This document shows positions 7,417-14,487 of a DNA stretch of 14,724 nucleotides, one piece after another. The DNA comes from JBGSIZ01 sp041742255. GTDB taxonomy: Bacteria; Pseudomonadota; Alphaproteobacteria; Rhodobacterales; Rhodobacteraceae. The notes beneath the pieces are model-generated. The model did no database searches and was not told the origin of the DNA. It worked only from the letters and a program-made list of their open reading frames with translations. The number at the start of each line of letters is the position of its first letter. Within the stretch, counting starts at the first letter, position 1. The DNA lies in NCBI GenBank assembly GCA_041742255.1, contig JBGSIZ010000182.1, forward strand, positions 1 to 14,724. The letters run 5' to 3'. The translations under genes were made by a program, and so were the position numbers.

Positions 7417-8412
7417 CTACACCCTCTCGATAATGCGTTCGCCAAACAACCCTTGCGGGCGAAAGACAAGAAACAGCAGGGCCAGAACATAGGCGAACCA
7501 GTTTTCGGTGGCCCCGCCAATCATCGGGCCAATCAGGAATTCAAACATCTTTTCGCCCACGCCAATGATCAACCCGCCCACAATGGCACCGGGAATGGAC
7601 GTGAACCCGCCCAGCATCAGCACCGGCAACGCCTTGAGGGCGATCAACGACAGGGAAAACTGCACCCCCGATTTGGCCCCCCACATGATCCCGGCCACAA
7701 GGGCGACAAACCCGGCCAGCGACCACACCAGCACCCAGATGAAACTCAACGAAATGCCTACGGACAACGCGGCCTGATGGTCATCGGCCACGGCCCGCAT
7801 GGCGCGGCCCTGTTTGGTGTATTGGGCAAACACGACAAGGGCAGCCACCAGAATGGCGGCAACAATGGCGGCCACAACGTCCAGCTTGTCGATGAAAAAT
7901 CCGTAGAAATCATCGCCGCCCAGAAACGCGGTATTGTTCTCGACCCACAGGCTGGCGCCTTGGGGCAGGCCGACGTTCAGGGTCTTGATATCGGACCCCC
8001 ACATCAGATCGCCGACACCTTCCAGAAAATACGCCAGCCCGATCGTGGCCATGAACAGGATAATGGGCTCCTGCCCCACCAGATGGCGAAACACGAACCG
8101 CTGCACCAGCCACGCAAACACCACCATGACCCCAACGGTCAGAACAATGGCGGCCAAGGCGGGAACCTGCCATCCGAAATGGTGCAGATTGGTGCCAAAG
8201 GTGGCGTTGATCAGATGGGCAAACGGCACCTGCCCTTCCATGATGCCCACAAGGGTCAAGGCGGCAAACAATGCCATCACCCCTTGGGCATAGTTGAAGA
8301 TGCCCGATGCTTTGAAGATCAGAACAAAGCCCAGCGCGACCAACGCATACAACACGCCCGCCATCAGACCGTTCAGAAAAACCTCGACGCCATAGTAGAA
8401 CTCAGCGGGCAT
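7417..8412 (-). CDS. livH: LivH-type ABC transporter permease
   Basis: Partner permease of the LivM-type protein in the inner membrane. 331 residues from the ATG at 8412, where GGGGAG lies 7 bases upstream. The open frame extends to a TTG at 8490, but those 26 residues are polar (MIWTPRNVSVLRRYPGG) and unlike LivH N-termini, so the shorter start is preferred. About eight hydrophobic segments. Family marks are FKASGIFNYAQGVMAL (~33-48), the ATPase-coupling loop TKQGRAMRAVADDHQAA (~199-215), GGFTSIPGAIVGGLIIG (~268-284) and the terminal FRPQGLFG (~317-324). A 74-base gap separates it from livG, containing an ATACCGAC direct repeat. Substrate specificity cannot be read from the permease. Confidence 0.92.
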   Translation of the reverse strand: MPAEFYYGVEVFLNGLMAGVLYALVALGFVLIFKASGIFNYAQGVMALFAALTLVGIMEGQVPFAHLINATFGTNLHHFGWQVPALAAIVLTVGVMVVFAWLVQRFVFRHLVGQEPIILFMATIGLAYFLEGVGDLMWGSDIKTLNVGLPQGASLWVENNTAFLGGDDFYGFFIDKLDVVAAIVAAILVAALVVFAQYTKQGRAMRAVADDHQAALSVGISLSFIWVLVWSLAGFVALVAGIMWGAKSGVQFSLSLIALKALPVLMLGGFTSIPGAIVGGLIIGVGEKMFEFLIGPMIGGATENWFAYVLALLFLVFRPQGLFGERIIERV

Positions 8413-8448
8413 TTCGGGGCTCCCCTCGGGTAAAACCAGACCGCCGGG

Positions 8449-8467
8449 ATACCGACGCAATACCGAC
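8449..8467. repeat. Short direct repeat in the livG-livH gap
   Basis: Two copies of ATACCGAC (8449-8456 and 8460-8467) separated by GCA give an 11-base period. The gap has no other visible feature apart from the livH ribosome site. It could be chance or a protein-binding site. Confidence 0.25.
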
Positions 8468-8486
8468 ACGTTTCGAGGCGTCCAAA

Positions 8487-9317
8487 TCAATCATGGGACA
8501 CCCCCAGATAGGCATCAATGACGTCCTGATTGTTGCGCACTTCGGTTGGGGTGCCGTCACCAATCTTGCGGCCATAATCCATCACGACCACACGGTCAGA
8601 CAGGTCCATGACGACGCCCATGTCATGCTCGATCAGGGCAATGGTGGTGCCAAATTCGTCATTCACATCAAGGATAAAGCGGCTCATGTCCTCTTTTTCC
8701 TCGACGTTCATGCCCGCCATCGGCTCGTCCAGCAACAACAGCTTTGGCTCGGCGGCCAGCGCGCGGGCCAGCTCCACGCGCTTTTTCAACCCATAGGGCA
8801 ACCGGCCAACGGGGGTCTTGCGGATCGCCTGAATCTCCAGAAAGTCGATAATCTTTTCAACGGCTTCGCGGTTTTCAACCTCCTCCCGCTCGGCACGACC
8901 CTTCCAGATTGATTGGGCCAACAGGCCTGTTTTCATATGGGTCAGACGGCCGGTCATGACATTGTCCAGAACGCTCATGCCCTCAAACAAGGCGATATTC
9001 TGAAACGTCCGGGCAATCCCCAACCGGGCCACCTGATAGGGTTTCATCGGCGGACGCTTGGCCCCGCGAAACCACACCTCGCCCTCCTGCGGGACATAGA
9101 ATCCGGAGATGATATTGAGCATGGACGATTTTCCAGCACCATTCGGGCCGATAATCGCGCGAATCTCGCCTTCGCGAATATCAAAGGAAATATTCTTGAT
9201 CGCCTCCACCCCGCCAAACCGCAGGGTGATATTGCGCAGGTCCATCAACACGTTACCAATGGTGCGGCCATCCGGGGTGACAAACGGGGCGTGGTCTTGG
9301 GGCAGGACGGCGCTCAT
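8487..9317 (-). CDS. livG: LivG-type ABC transporter ATP-binding protein
   Basis: Second ATPase of the importer, pairing with the LivF-type subunit. 276 residues. Walker A GPNGAGKS (~57-64), Q-loop RTFQNIALF (~103-111, with Q106), signature LPYGLKKRVELARAL (~173-187, the non-LSGGQ form usual in LivG), Walker B LLLLDEPMAG (~193-202) and H-loop LIEHDM (~228-233). A segment between Q-loop and signature (~124-150) is longer and more charged than the core, as is usual in LivG. About 22 residues (MSAVLPQDHAPFVTPDGRTI...) precede the first strand of the ATPase fold. Start: ATG overlaps the acyl-CoA synthetase stop as ATGA, so translation is coupled to it. Together with LivF (Gln at the H-loop) it gives the asymmetric ATPase pair typical of this transporter class. 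Confidence 0.93.
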   Translation of the reverse strand: MSAVLPQDHAPFVTPDGRTIGNVLMDLRNITLRFGGVEAIKNISFDIREGEIRAIIGPNGAGKSSMLNIISGFYVPQEGEVWFRGAKRPPMKPYQVARLGIARTFQNIALFEGMSVLDNVMTGRLTHMKTGLLAQSIWKGRAEREEVENREAVEKIIDFLEIQAIRKTPVGRLPYGLKKRVELARALAAEPKLLLLDEPMAGMNVEEKEDMSRFILDVNDEFGTTIALIEHDMGVVMDLSDRVVVMDYGRKIGDGTPTEVRNNQDVIDAYLGVSHD

Positions 9318-11287
9318 TCTGCGGCCATCCGGACAGCGGGGGCAACCACGGCATCGCGCAGGGACAACGTGGCCTTGATATGGCCCTTGCGGCCATCCTC
9401 ATAGGTCACCTCGGTTTCGGTATAAACCTCTGATTTCCCGGCATAAAGGGCATCAATCAAATCGGCGAACTTGTCCTCGATGATGCGGCGGCGGACCTTG
9501 CGGGTGCGGGTCATTTCGCCGTCGTCGGCGTCCAGTTCCTTGTGCAGGACCAGAAACCGATGAACCTGACACCCTGACAGCATCGGGTCGGCGGCCACGG
9601 ATTCATTAACCTGCGCCACATGCCCTTCGATCATTTCCAACACACGGGGATGTTGGGACAATTCCTGATAGCTGGAATAGGCGATGTTGTTGCGCTCGGC
9701 CCAGTTGCCCACGGCGGTCAGGTCAATATTGATAAACGCACAACACATCGCGCGGTCGGCCCCAAACACCACGGCCTCAAGGATGTTTGGATAGAATTTC
9801 AGTTTGTTTTCAACGTATTTGGGGGCAAACAGGCGGCCATCGGCCATCTTGCCCACATCCTTGGCGCGGTCGATGATGCGCAAATGGCCTGTGCCCTCCT
9901 CGATGAACCCGGCGTCCCCGGTGGCAACCCAACCCTGCGCATCCTTGGTGCTGGCGGTGCTTTCGGGGTTCTTGAAATACTCGACAAAGGTGCCGGGCGA
10001 CCGATAGAACACCTCGCCATTGTCGGCGATGCGGATTTCAACACCGGGGCTTGGGACGCCCACGGTATCGGACCGGACCTCGCCATCGGGTTGCTGGGTG
10101 ATGAACACAGACGCTTCGGTCTGGCCATACAACTGCTTTAGGTTGATCCCCAACGCGCGGTAAAAATCGAAAATCTCGGGGCCGATCGCCTCGCCGGCAG
10201 TATACCCCACACGAACCCGGCTCAGGCCAAGGGTATTCTTCAACGGGCCGTAAACCACGGCATTCCCAACGGCATAGGCGGCGCGGTCCAGCAGGGACAC
10301 AGGCTTGCCATCCAGCAACCGGGGGCCAACGCGGCGGGCGACGGCCATGAACCGGTCAAACAACCATTTCTTGACGCGGGCAGCATCCTCCATCCGGATC
10401 ATGACAGTGGTCAACTGGCTCTCGAACACGCGGGGCGGGGCAAAGAAATAGGTGGGGCCGATCTCGCGCAGATCGGTCATCATGGTGTCGGGGCTTTCGG
10501 GGCAATTGACACAAAACCCGGTCCAGTAGGCCTGCCCAATGGAAAAGATGAAATCGCCGACCCATGCCATCGGCAAATAGGCCAGAACCTCGTCATCCGC
10601 GCGCAAATGGTCGAACTGGGCGGAATTCTTGGAGGTTTCGATGATGTTGCGGTTGGACAGGACAACGCCCTTTGGGCGGCCGGTCGTGCCGCTGGTATAC
10701 AACATGACACAGGTGGTGTCGTAGGTGATCGCGGCCTCGCGGGCGGCCAGATCGGCGGCATGGGCGGCACGTTCGGCGCGGCCCTGGGCCTGCAATTCGG
10801 CCAGCGACCCCATGGCGGCATGGTCGTATTTGCGCAATCCACGCGATTCCAGATACAGGATGCGGTCAATGCCCGGAACGGTGGCCATCACCTCCAGAAC
10901 CTTGTCCACCTGCTCTTGGTCGGCGGCAATGACAAACCGGGCGCCGCAATGATCCAGAACATAGGCCATCTCCTCGGCCACGGCGTCCTGATACAACGGA
11001 ACCGGGATCGCACCGCATTTCTGCACAGCAACCATCGCCCAATACAAATGCGGACGGTTGCGGCCAATGATGGCGACGCTGTCGCCCACCCGCAATCCGG
11101 CAGCAATCAGGCCCAACGCCATCGCCTCGACCTCGGCGGCAACCTGCGCCCAGGTCCAGCTTTGCCAGATCCCGAATTCCTTTTCGCGATAGGCGGCCTT
11201 GGTCCCGAACCGCACGGCATTGCGGGCCAGCAACGCAGGCACGGAAACAGTCTCCGCGTCAGACGCAGACGTGGTTGCCAAATGCAT
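9314..11287 (-). CDS. AMP-binding long-chain-type acyl-CoA synthetase
   Basis: 657 residues, the length of FAA1/FadD15-type long-chain acyl-CoA synthetases. Such enzymes form an acyl-adenylate and then acyl-CoA in the cytoplasm or at the inner membrane. Adenylation motifs in order: phosphate loop YTSGTTGRPKG (~197-207), the YLPMAWVGD stretch (~237-245), YTAGEAIGPEIFDF (~362-375), YGQTEA (~387-392), WVATGDAG (~453-460, ribose-binding Asp 458), DRAKDVGK (~473-480) and the C-terminal MTRTRKVRR with the likely catalytic Lys 597. First gene of the leftward operon. The strong ribosome site AGGGAGGA touches the ATG at 11287 with no spacing, whereas a TTG two codons later (11281) is 7 bases from GGAGG; the true start may be that TTG. 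Substrate class uncertain: long-chain fatty, aromatic or terpenoid acids are all possible. Confidence 0.9.
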   Translation of the reverse strand: MHLATTSASDAETVSVPALLARNAVRFGTKAAYREKEFGIWQSWTWAQVAAEVEAMALGLIAAGLRVGDSVAIIGRNRPHLYWAMVAVQKCGAIPVPLYQDAVAEEMAYVLDHCGARFVIAADQEQVDKVLEVMATVPGIDRILYLESRGLRKYDHAAMGSLAELQAQGRAERAAHAADLAAREAAITYDTTCVMLYTSGTTGRPKGVVLSNRNIIETSKNSAQFDHLRADDEVLAYLPMAWVGDFIFSIGQAYWTGFCVNCPESPDTMMTDLREIGPTYFFAPPRVFESQLTTVMIRMEDAARVKKWLFDRFMAVARRVGPRLLDGKPVSLLDRAAYAVGNAVVYGPLKNTLGLSRVRVGYTAGEAIGPEIFDFYRALGINLKQLYGQTEASVFITQQPDGEVRSDTVGVPSPGVEIRIADNGEVFYRSPGTFVEYFKNPESTASTKDAQGWVATGDAGFIEEGTGHLRIIDRAKDVGKMADGRLFAPKYVENKLKFYPNILEAVVFGADRAMCCAFINIDLTAVGNWAERNNIAYSSYQELSQHPRVLEMIEGHVAQVNESVAADPMLSGCQVHRFLVLHKELDADDGEMTRTRKVRRRIIEDKFADLIDALYAGKSEVYTETEVTYEDGRKGHIKATLSLRDAVVAPAVRMAAE

Positions 11288-11344
11288 TCCTCCCTGACCG
11301 ACATTGTGCGGCCTGCCCCGGTTATCCCGAGTCCTCTGGCAATA

Positions 11345-11397
11345 ATGTTGCGCAGGTAATCCGCACAGGTCAAATCATTTTTCTGAACAACCGTTCA
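11345..11397 (-). promoter_or_regulatory. Candidate promoter and operator of the ABC transporter/ligase operon
   Basis: Reading leftward, a perfect dyad TGAAC-N4-GTTCA (11384-11397) is followed by a TTGACC -35-like box (11368-11373) and, after 17 bases, a weak CAACAT -10-like box (11345-11350). The dyad abuts the -35 box, a position suited to a repressor or class II activator. Its form resembles operators of TetR-type regulators of acyl-CoA metabolism; that link is inference. It lies between the upstream gene's terminator and the operon's first gene. Confidence 0.4.
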
Positions 11398-11421
11398 TTT
11401 ACCGCAACTCCCCCAAAGGCA

Positions 11422-11447
11422 CAAAAAAACGGGGGCCGAAGCCCCCG
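11422..11447 (-). terminator. Intrinsic terminator of the outer-membrane protein gene
   Basis: On the minus strand, CGGGGGC-TTCG-GCCCCCG (11447-11430) forms a 7-pair GC stem with a very stable UUCG tetraloop and is followed directly by a run of seven T. It lies about 30 bases past the stop of the DUF481-type gene and separates it from the ABC operon. Strong, classic rho-independent structure. Confidence 0.93.
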
Positions 11448-11479
11448 CGAGTTGGTTCTCTGGAATGTCGAAGGGTCGA

Positions 11480-12337
11480 TTAGTTAAAGTTGTAGACGAC
11501 GGCGACGCCAAACGTGTTGTCGGTCGCTTCAACGCTGTCGAAATCGGCACCGCTCCACTCGCTCACAACGCTCGTGCGCAGCGACAAGGTGTCGGTCATC
11601 GACACGTTCAGCGCCAGTTCGTTGGTGATCGCGAGGTCAGAGTCGGACCCGATCAACGTGGTGTCGTTGCTCAGGTACAGCGTGTCGCTGAACCGCTGGA
11701 ACAGGCTCGATTCGATGCTGTAGGCGGCTTCGTCGGTTTCGCTGCCGTCGCCCAGTTCGATATACCGATAGCCCGGGCCAGCCTGAACCGCCCACTGGGT
11801 TTCGGCAGTGTTGATGATCCGGTAACCCACACCAAACCCAAGGAACGCATCGCGGCGGGTGTCGGTCAGTTCGGCAAGGTTGTCGAACTTCACGTTGAAC
11901 GCGCCATAAGCATAGAAATCTTCGCTCAGGTCACGGGTATAGTCATAGCCCGCGTTCAGGGTGTTCTTGTCTTCGGTGCCGTTGGTGGACCCGAACGAAT
12001 AGGACAGGTTCAATTCGGACCCGTTCACGCCGTCGAAAAAGCCATAGTTGGCACCGATACCCACGGCGATGATGTCATCCCCACCGGTATACGACTGGGC
12101 GGAATTGGCGCGCAAGGCGACCGACCCATAGGTGCCCACGGTGCGGCCTGCATTGCCAAACGTGAACGCGTCGCGCTCGGCATCGTCTTCGATCTGGTCT
12201 TGCAGGTCTTCGACCTCGGTTTCGGCGGATGCGGTGCCGAAAATGGTGTCCTGTGCAAATGCAGCCGACCCCATAAAGCCCGAAATCGACGCGCCGGCCA
12301 CGACAGCCGCGGCAAAGCCGTTGGTGAATTTTGTCAT
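11480..12337 (-). CDS. DUF481-type outer-membrane beta-barrel protein
   Basis: 285 residues from the ATG at 12337, preceded by AAGGA at a normal spacing; the frame extends to 12397 but those 20 residues come before a good signal peptide and are unlikely. Signal peptide MTKFTNGFAAAVVAGASISG...AFA, cleaved near residue 28. An acidic, helical linker (ETEVEDLQDQIEDDAERD, ~39-56) is followed by alternating polar/aromatic strands such as GANYGFFDG, LNLSYSFGSTNG, YAYGAFNVKF, FGVGYRII, GPGYRYIEL and a final FGVAVVYNFN typical of a barrel end. This fits the DUF481 (YdiY-like, salt-induced) family, whose molecular role is not settled. It is monocistronic: its own terminator follows and a 446-base gap precedes it. 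It is separate from the ABC operon despite the shared strand. Confidence 0.85.
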   Translation of the reverse strand: MTKFTNGFAAAVVAGASISGFMGSAAFAQDTIFGTASAETEVEDLQDQIEDDAERDAFTFGNAGRTVGTYGSVALRANSAQSYTGGDDIIAVGIGANYGFFDGVNGSELNLSYSFGSTNGTEDKNTLNAGYDYTRDLSEDFYAYGAFNVKFDNLAELTDTRRDAFLGFGVGYRIINTAETQWAVQAGPGYRYIELGDGSETDEAAYSIESSLFQRFSDTLYLSNDTTLIGSDSDLAITNELALNVSMTDTLSLRTSVVSEWSGADFDSVEATDNTFGVAVVYNFN

Positions 12338-12535
12338 GATGTTGATCCTTGTTACTGGTCTAACGCCGCAGGCATTGGCCCGCGGTAGACACTGCACATC
12401 ATGCGCCCCGCCCCGAACATCCAGACCATCCCGGAAAATCAGGGGCGTTCCAAAAATAGATCATGTTTTTCTGACACATAGGCGAAAATCAGCCAAAATC
12501 GCACACGAAGGTGTAGCAGTGCGGCAACCCCGACT

Positions 12536-12564
12536 ACCCCCCTTTTTTCAGGGGTTTGGGGGGT
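12536..12564. repeat. Inverted repeat ACCCCCC-N15-GGGGGGT
   Basis: A perfect 7-base dyad (12536-12542 with 12558-12564) flanks a loop that contains its own smaller dyad CCCC-TTTTTTCA-GGGG. No T-run follows on either strand, so it is not a clear terminator. It may be a cruciform or part of a leader structure of the leftward gene. Confidence 0.4.
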
Positions 12565-12597
12565 CACCTGCATGTCACATCCGGGTGAAATCGGCAG

Positions 12598-12649
12598 GCC
12601 GAAAAAATCCCGGCGCGATCTCGCCCAAGGCTGGCATTTATTTTTCGGC
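12598..12649. repeat. Nested dyad GCCGAAAAA...TTTTTCGGC
   Basis: A perfect 9-base inverted repeat (12598-12606 with 12641-12649) encloses a second dyad GGCG-CGATCT-CGCC (12612-12625). An RNA from either strand could fold into a long stem-loop with an inner hairpin. No promoter or terminator was identified that would make it a defined small RNA. Confidence 0.4.
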
Positions 12650-12726
12650 AACCTTGTAATGCGATCCCGGCACCAGTCTTGCCGCACCGCAGCAACGGCC
12701 AGGCCCTGCATTTCACCCACAGGGCG

Positions 12727-12757
12727 TTGACCCAAACGTCAAACCCTTGAATAGATA
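12727..12757 (+). promoter_or_regulatory. Candidate hscC promoter with dyad TTGAC-N6-GTCAA
   Basis: TTGACC (12727-12732) is a good -35 match and TAGATA (12752-12757) a weak -10 match, at a long 19-base spacing. The -35 box is half of a perfect inverted repeat TTGAC-CCAAAC-GTCAA (12727-12742), a possible operator. An alternative heat-shock-type reading, CTTGAA (12746-12751) with CATTGT (12765-12770), would start transcription almost at the ATG and is weaker. Confidence 0.3.
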
Positions 12758-12783
12758 GCGCAGTCATTGTCAGCGGCGGTTCC

Positions 12784-14487
12784 ATGTCCCTATTTCCCAT
12801 CGGTATTGATCTTGGCACCACCAATTCGCTGATCGCAGTCCTCCAAGACGGCCAACCCCGGTTGATCCCGAACGCGCTGGGGGAATTTCTGACGCCATCG
12901 GCGGTGTCATTGACGGACAACGGCCTTGTTGTTGGTCGGGCGGCGCGCGACCGGCAGGCGACCCATGCCAAAGACACGGCAACCGCCTTCAAACGATCAA
13001 TGGGCACGGACAAGGTGTTCACCCTTGGGCGGGACCGGTTCCGGGCCGAGGATTTGTCCGCGCTCGTCCTGCGCCAGCTCAAACAGGATGCCGAGGCTGA
13101 TCTGGGTCAGCCCGTGACCGATGTCGTCGTCTCGGTTCCCGCCTATTTCAATCAGGGTCAGCGACAGGCGACGATTACCGCCTGCAAAATTGCGGGGCTA
13201 AATGCGGTCCGGCTGGTGAACGAACCCACGGCTGCGGCCCTCGCCTACGGGCTTCAGGACAAAGACGGCGAAAGCCAGTTCCTTGTGTTCGACCTTGGCG
13301 GCGGCACCTTTGACGTGACGCTTCTGGAACATTTCGAAGGCGTCATGCAGGTCAAGGCATCGTCTGGCGACGCCTTTCTGGGGGGCGAGGATTTCACCGA
13401 AAGTCTGGCCAAGGGGATGGCAGACAAGATCGGCACGCCCTGGGCCAACATCGGCCCCGATCTGCAACGCGATCTCCTCTCGCGGGCCGAAGGCGCGAAA
13501 CGGTCCCTGTCGCGGGACGACACCTATCCGGTCACGCTCACCCACAACGGGACCACCCACACCCTGACGCTCGACCGGGCGTTCTTTGAGGACGCAACAA
13601 AGGGCCTCGTGAAACGGTTGTTCCGCCCGATTGAACGGTGCTTTTATGACAGCGGCGAAGCCATGAACAGCCTTGACCGGGTGATCCTTGTGGGTGGGGC
13701 AACCCGGATGCCGATGATCCGGCAACTGGTGGCGCGACACTTTCGCAAACTGCCCGAAATGACCATCGACCCGGACCACGCCGTCGCACTCGGGGCGGCG
13801 GTGCAGGCGGGGCTGGCGGCACAGGACACCGCGCTTGGCGATATGGTCATGACCGACGTCAGCCCCTTTTCGGTCGGCATCGCCACGGGCACCTTGGGGC
13901 CGGGCGGCGTCCTGCTGGACGGGTTCTTTCAACCCATCATCGAACGCAACACCGCCCTGCCCGCCAGCCGGGAACAGATATTTGCCACGCTGGGCGACAA
14001 CCAGACCGCGCTCAAGGTCAACATCTATCAGGGCGAAGCGCCCAAGGTCGTGGACAACGTGTTTCTGGGCAGCTTTTCCCTGCGCGTTCCCAAGGGCAAG
14101 GCCGGGGCCGAGGCGATGACGGTGCGCGTCACCTACGACACCTCCGGCCTGATCGAGGTCGAGGCGCGGTCCCTGTCCACCGGGAAAACCGCGCAGACCG
14201 TGATCCGGGACAATGCCACCGGGCTCAGCGACGGGGAAATCGCGGCGCGCTTGCGGGCGATGAACGGTCTCAAGATGCACCCCCGCGAACACGAGGAAAA
14301 CACCGCCCTTCTGGCCCGCATCCAGCGGCTCTATGAAATGGCATCGGGGGACGACAGGCGCATGGTGCAGGATCTTCTGATCCGGTTCGAAGGGGCGCTC
14401 GCGTCCCAGGACCCCGCCGCGATTGACACAGCGCGGGGCGACATCGGCACGGCTCTGGACCGGATCGACGATTACTATGTCAGCTAG
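12784..14487 (+). CDS. hscC: HscC-type Hsp70 chaperone
   Basis: 567 residues, close to E. coli HscC (556) and shorter than DnaK (~640). ATP-driven chaperone of the cytoplasm; HscC is a specialised Hsp70 that works with dedicated J proteins. ATPase domain: phosphate-1 loop IDLGTTNS (~8-15), VVVSVPAYF (~114-122), LVNEPTAAALAYG (~144-156), phosphate-2 loop FDLGGGTFDVTLLE (~169-182), FLGGEDF (~198-204) and the adenosine motif VGGATRMP (~303-310). The interdomain linker VMTDVSPFSVGI (~355-366) resembles the HscC form more than DnaK's LLLDVTPLSLGI. The substrate-binding beta domain (~356-475) shows QPIIERNT and VNIYQGE; a short helical lid follows (~480-567) without an EEVD-type tail. HscC-like details include IPNALGEFLTPSAVS and FKRSMG. 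The ribosome site before the ATG is weak. The J-like gene overlaps its end by 11 bases. Confidence 0.9.
   Translation: MSLFPIGIDLGTTNSLIAVLQDGQPRLIPNALGEFLTPSAVSLTDNGLVVGRAARDRQATHAKDTATAFKRSMGTDKVFTLGRDRFRAEDLSALVLRQLKQDAEADLGQPVTDVVVSVPAYFNQGQRQATITACKIAGLNAVRLVNEPTAAALAYGLQDKDGESQFLVFDLGGGTFDVTLLEHFEGVMQVKASSGDAFLGGEDFTESLAKGMADKIGTPWANIGPDLQRDLLSRAEGAKRSLSRDDTYPVTLTHNGTTHTLTLDRAFFEDATKGLVKRLFRPIERCFYDSGEAMNSLDRVILVGGATRMPMIRQLVARHFRKLPEMTIDPDHAVALGAAVQAGLAAQDTALGDMVMTDVSPFSVGIATGTLGPGGVLLDGFFQPIIERNTALPASREQIFATLGDNQTALKVNIYQGEAPKVVDNVFLGSFSLRVPKGKAGAEAMTVRVTYDTSGLIEVEARSLSTGKTAQTVIRDNATGLSDGEIAARLRAMNGLKMHPREHEENTALLARIQRLYEMASGDDRRMVQDLLIRFEGALASQDPAAIDTARGDIGTALDRIDDYYVS

Larger units (their letters stand above)
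12338..12783. other. Intergenic region between the divergent outer-membrane and hscC genes
   Basis: About 445 bases with no convincing gene. Reading frames crossing it (for example 12439-12735 on the minus strand) lack a ribosome site and family resemblance. The stretch is richer in A/T runs than the genes and carries two dyads (12536-12564 and 12598-12649) and a candidate hscC promoter near 12727. It must also hold the promoter of the leftward outer-membrane gene, which I could not place with confidence. Confidence 0.6.

Noticed and set aside
7219..8433. A 404-codon plus-strand frame opposite livH
   Set aside because: Composition is His/Gln/Gly-rich, as expected from the antisense of a hydrophobic protein; no motif or ribosome site.
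8413..8490. A 26-residue N-terminal extension of LivH from a TTG start
   Set aside because: Polar sequence unlike LivH N-termini, and the ATG at 8412 has a good ribosome site.
9314..11287. Possible eukaryotic-like or laterally acquired origin because of FAA1-type length
   Set aside because: Enzymes of this length are common in alphaproteobacteria, and the codon use looks like the neighbours.
12439..12735. A 98-codon minus-strand frame in the intergenic region
   Set aside because: No ribosome site, no signal or family resemblance, and it runs through both dyads; treated as chance.
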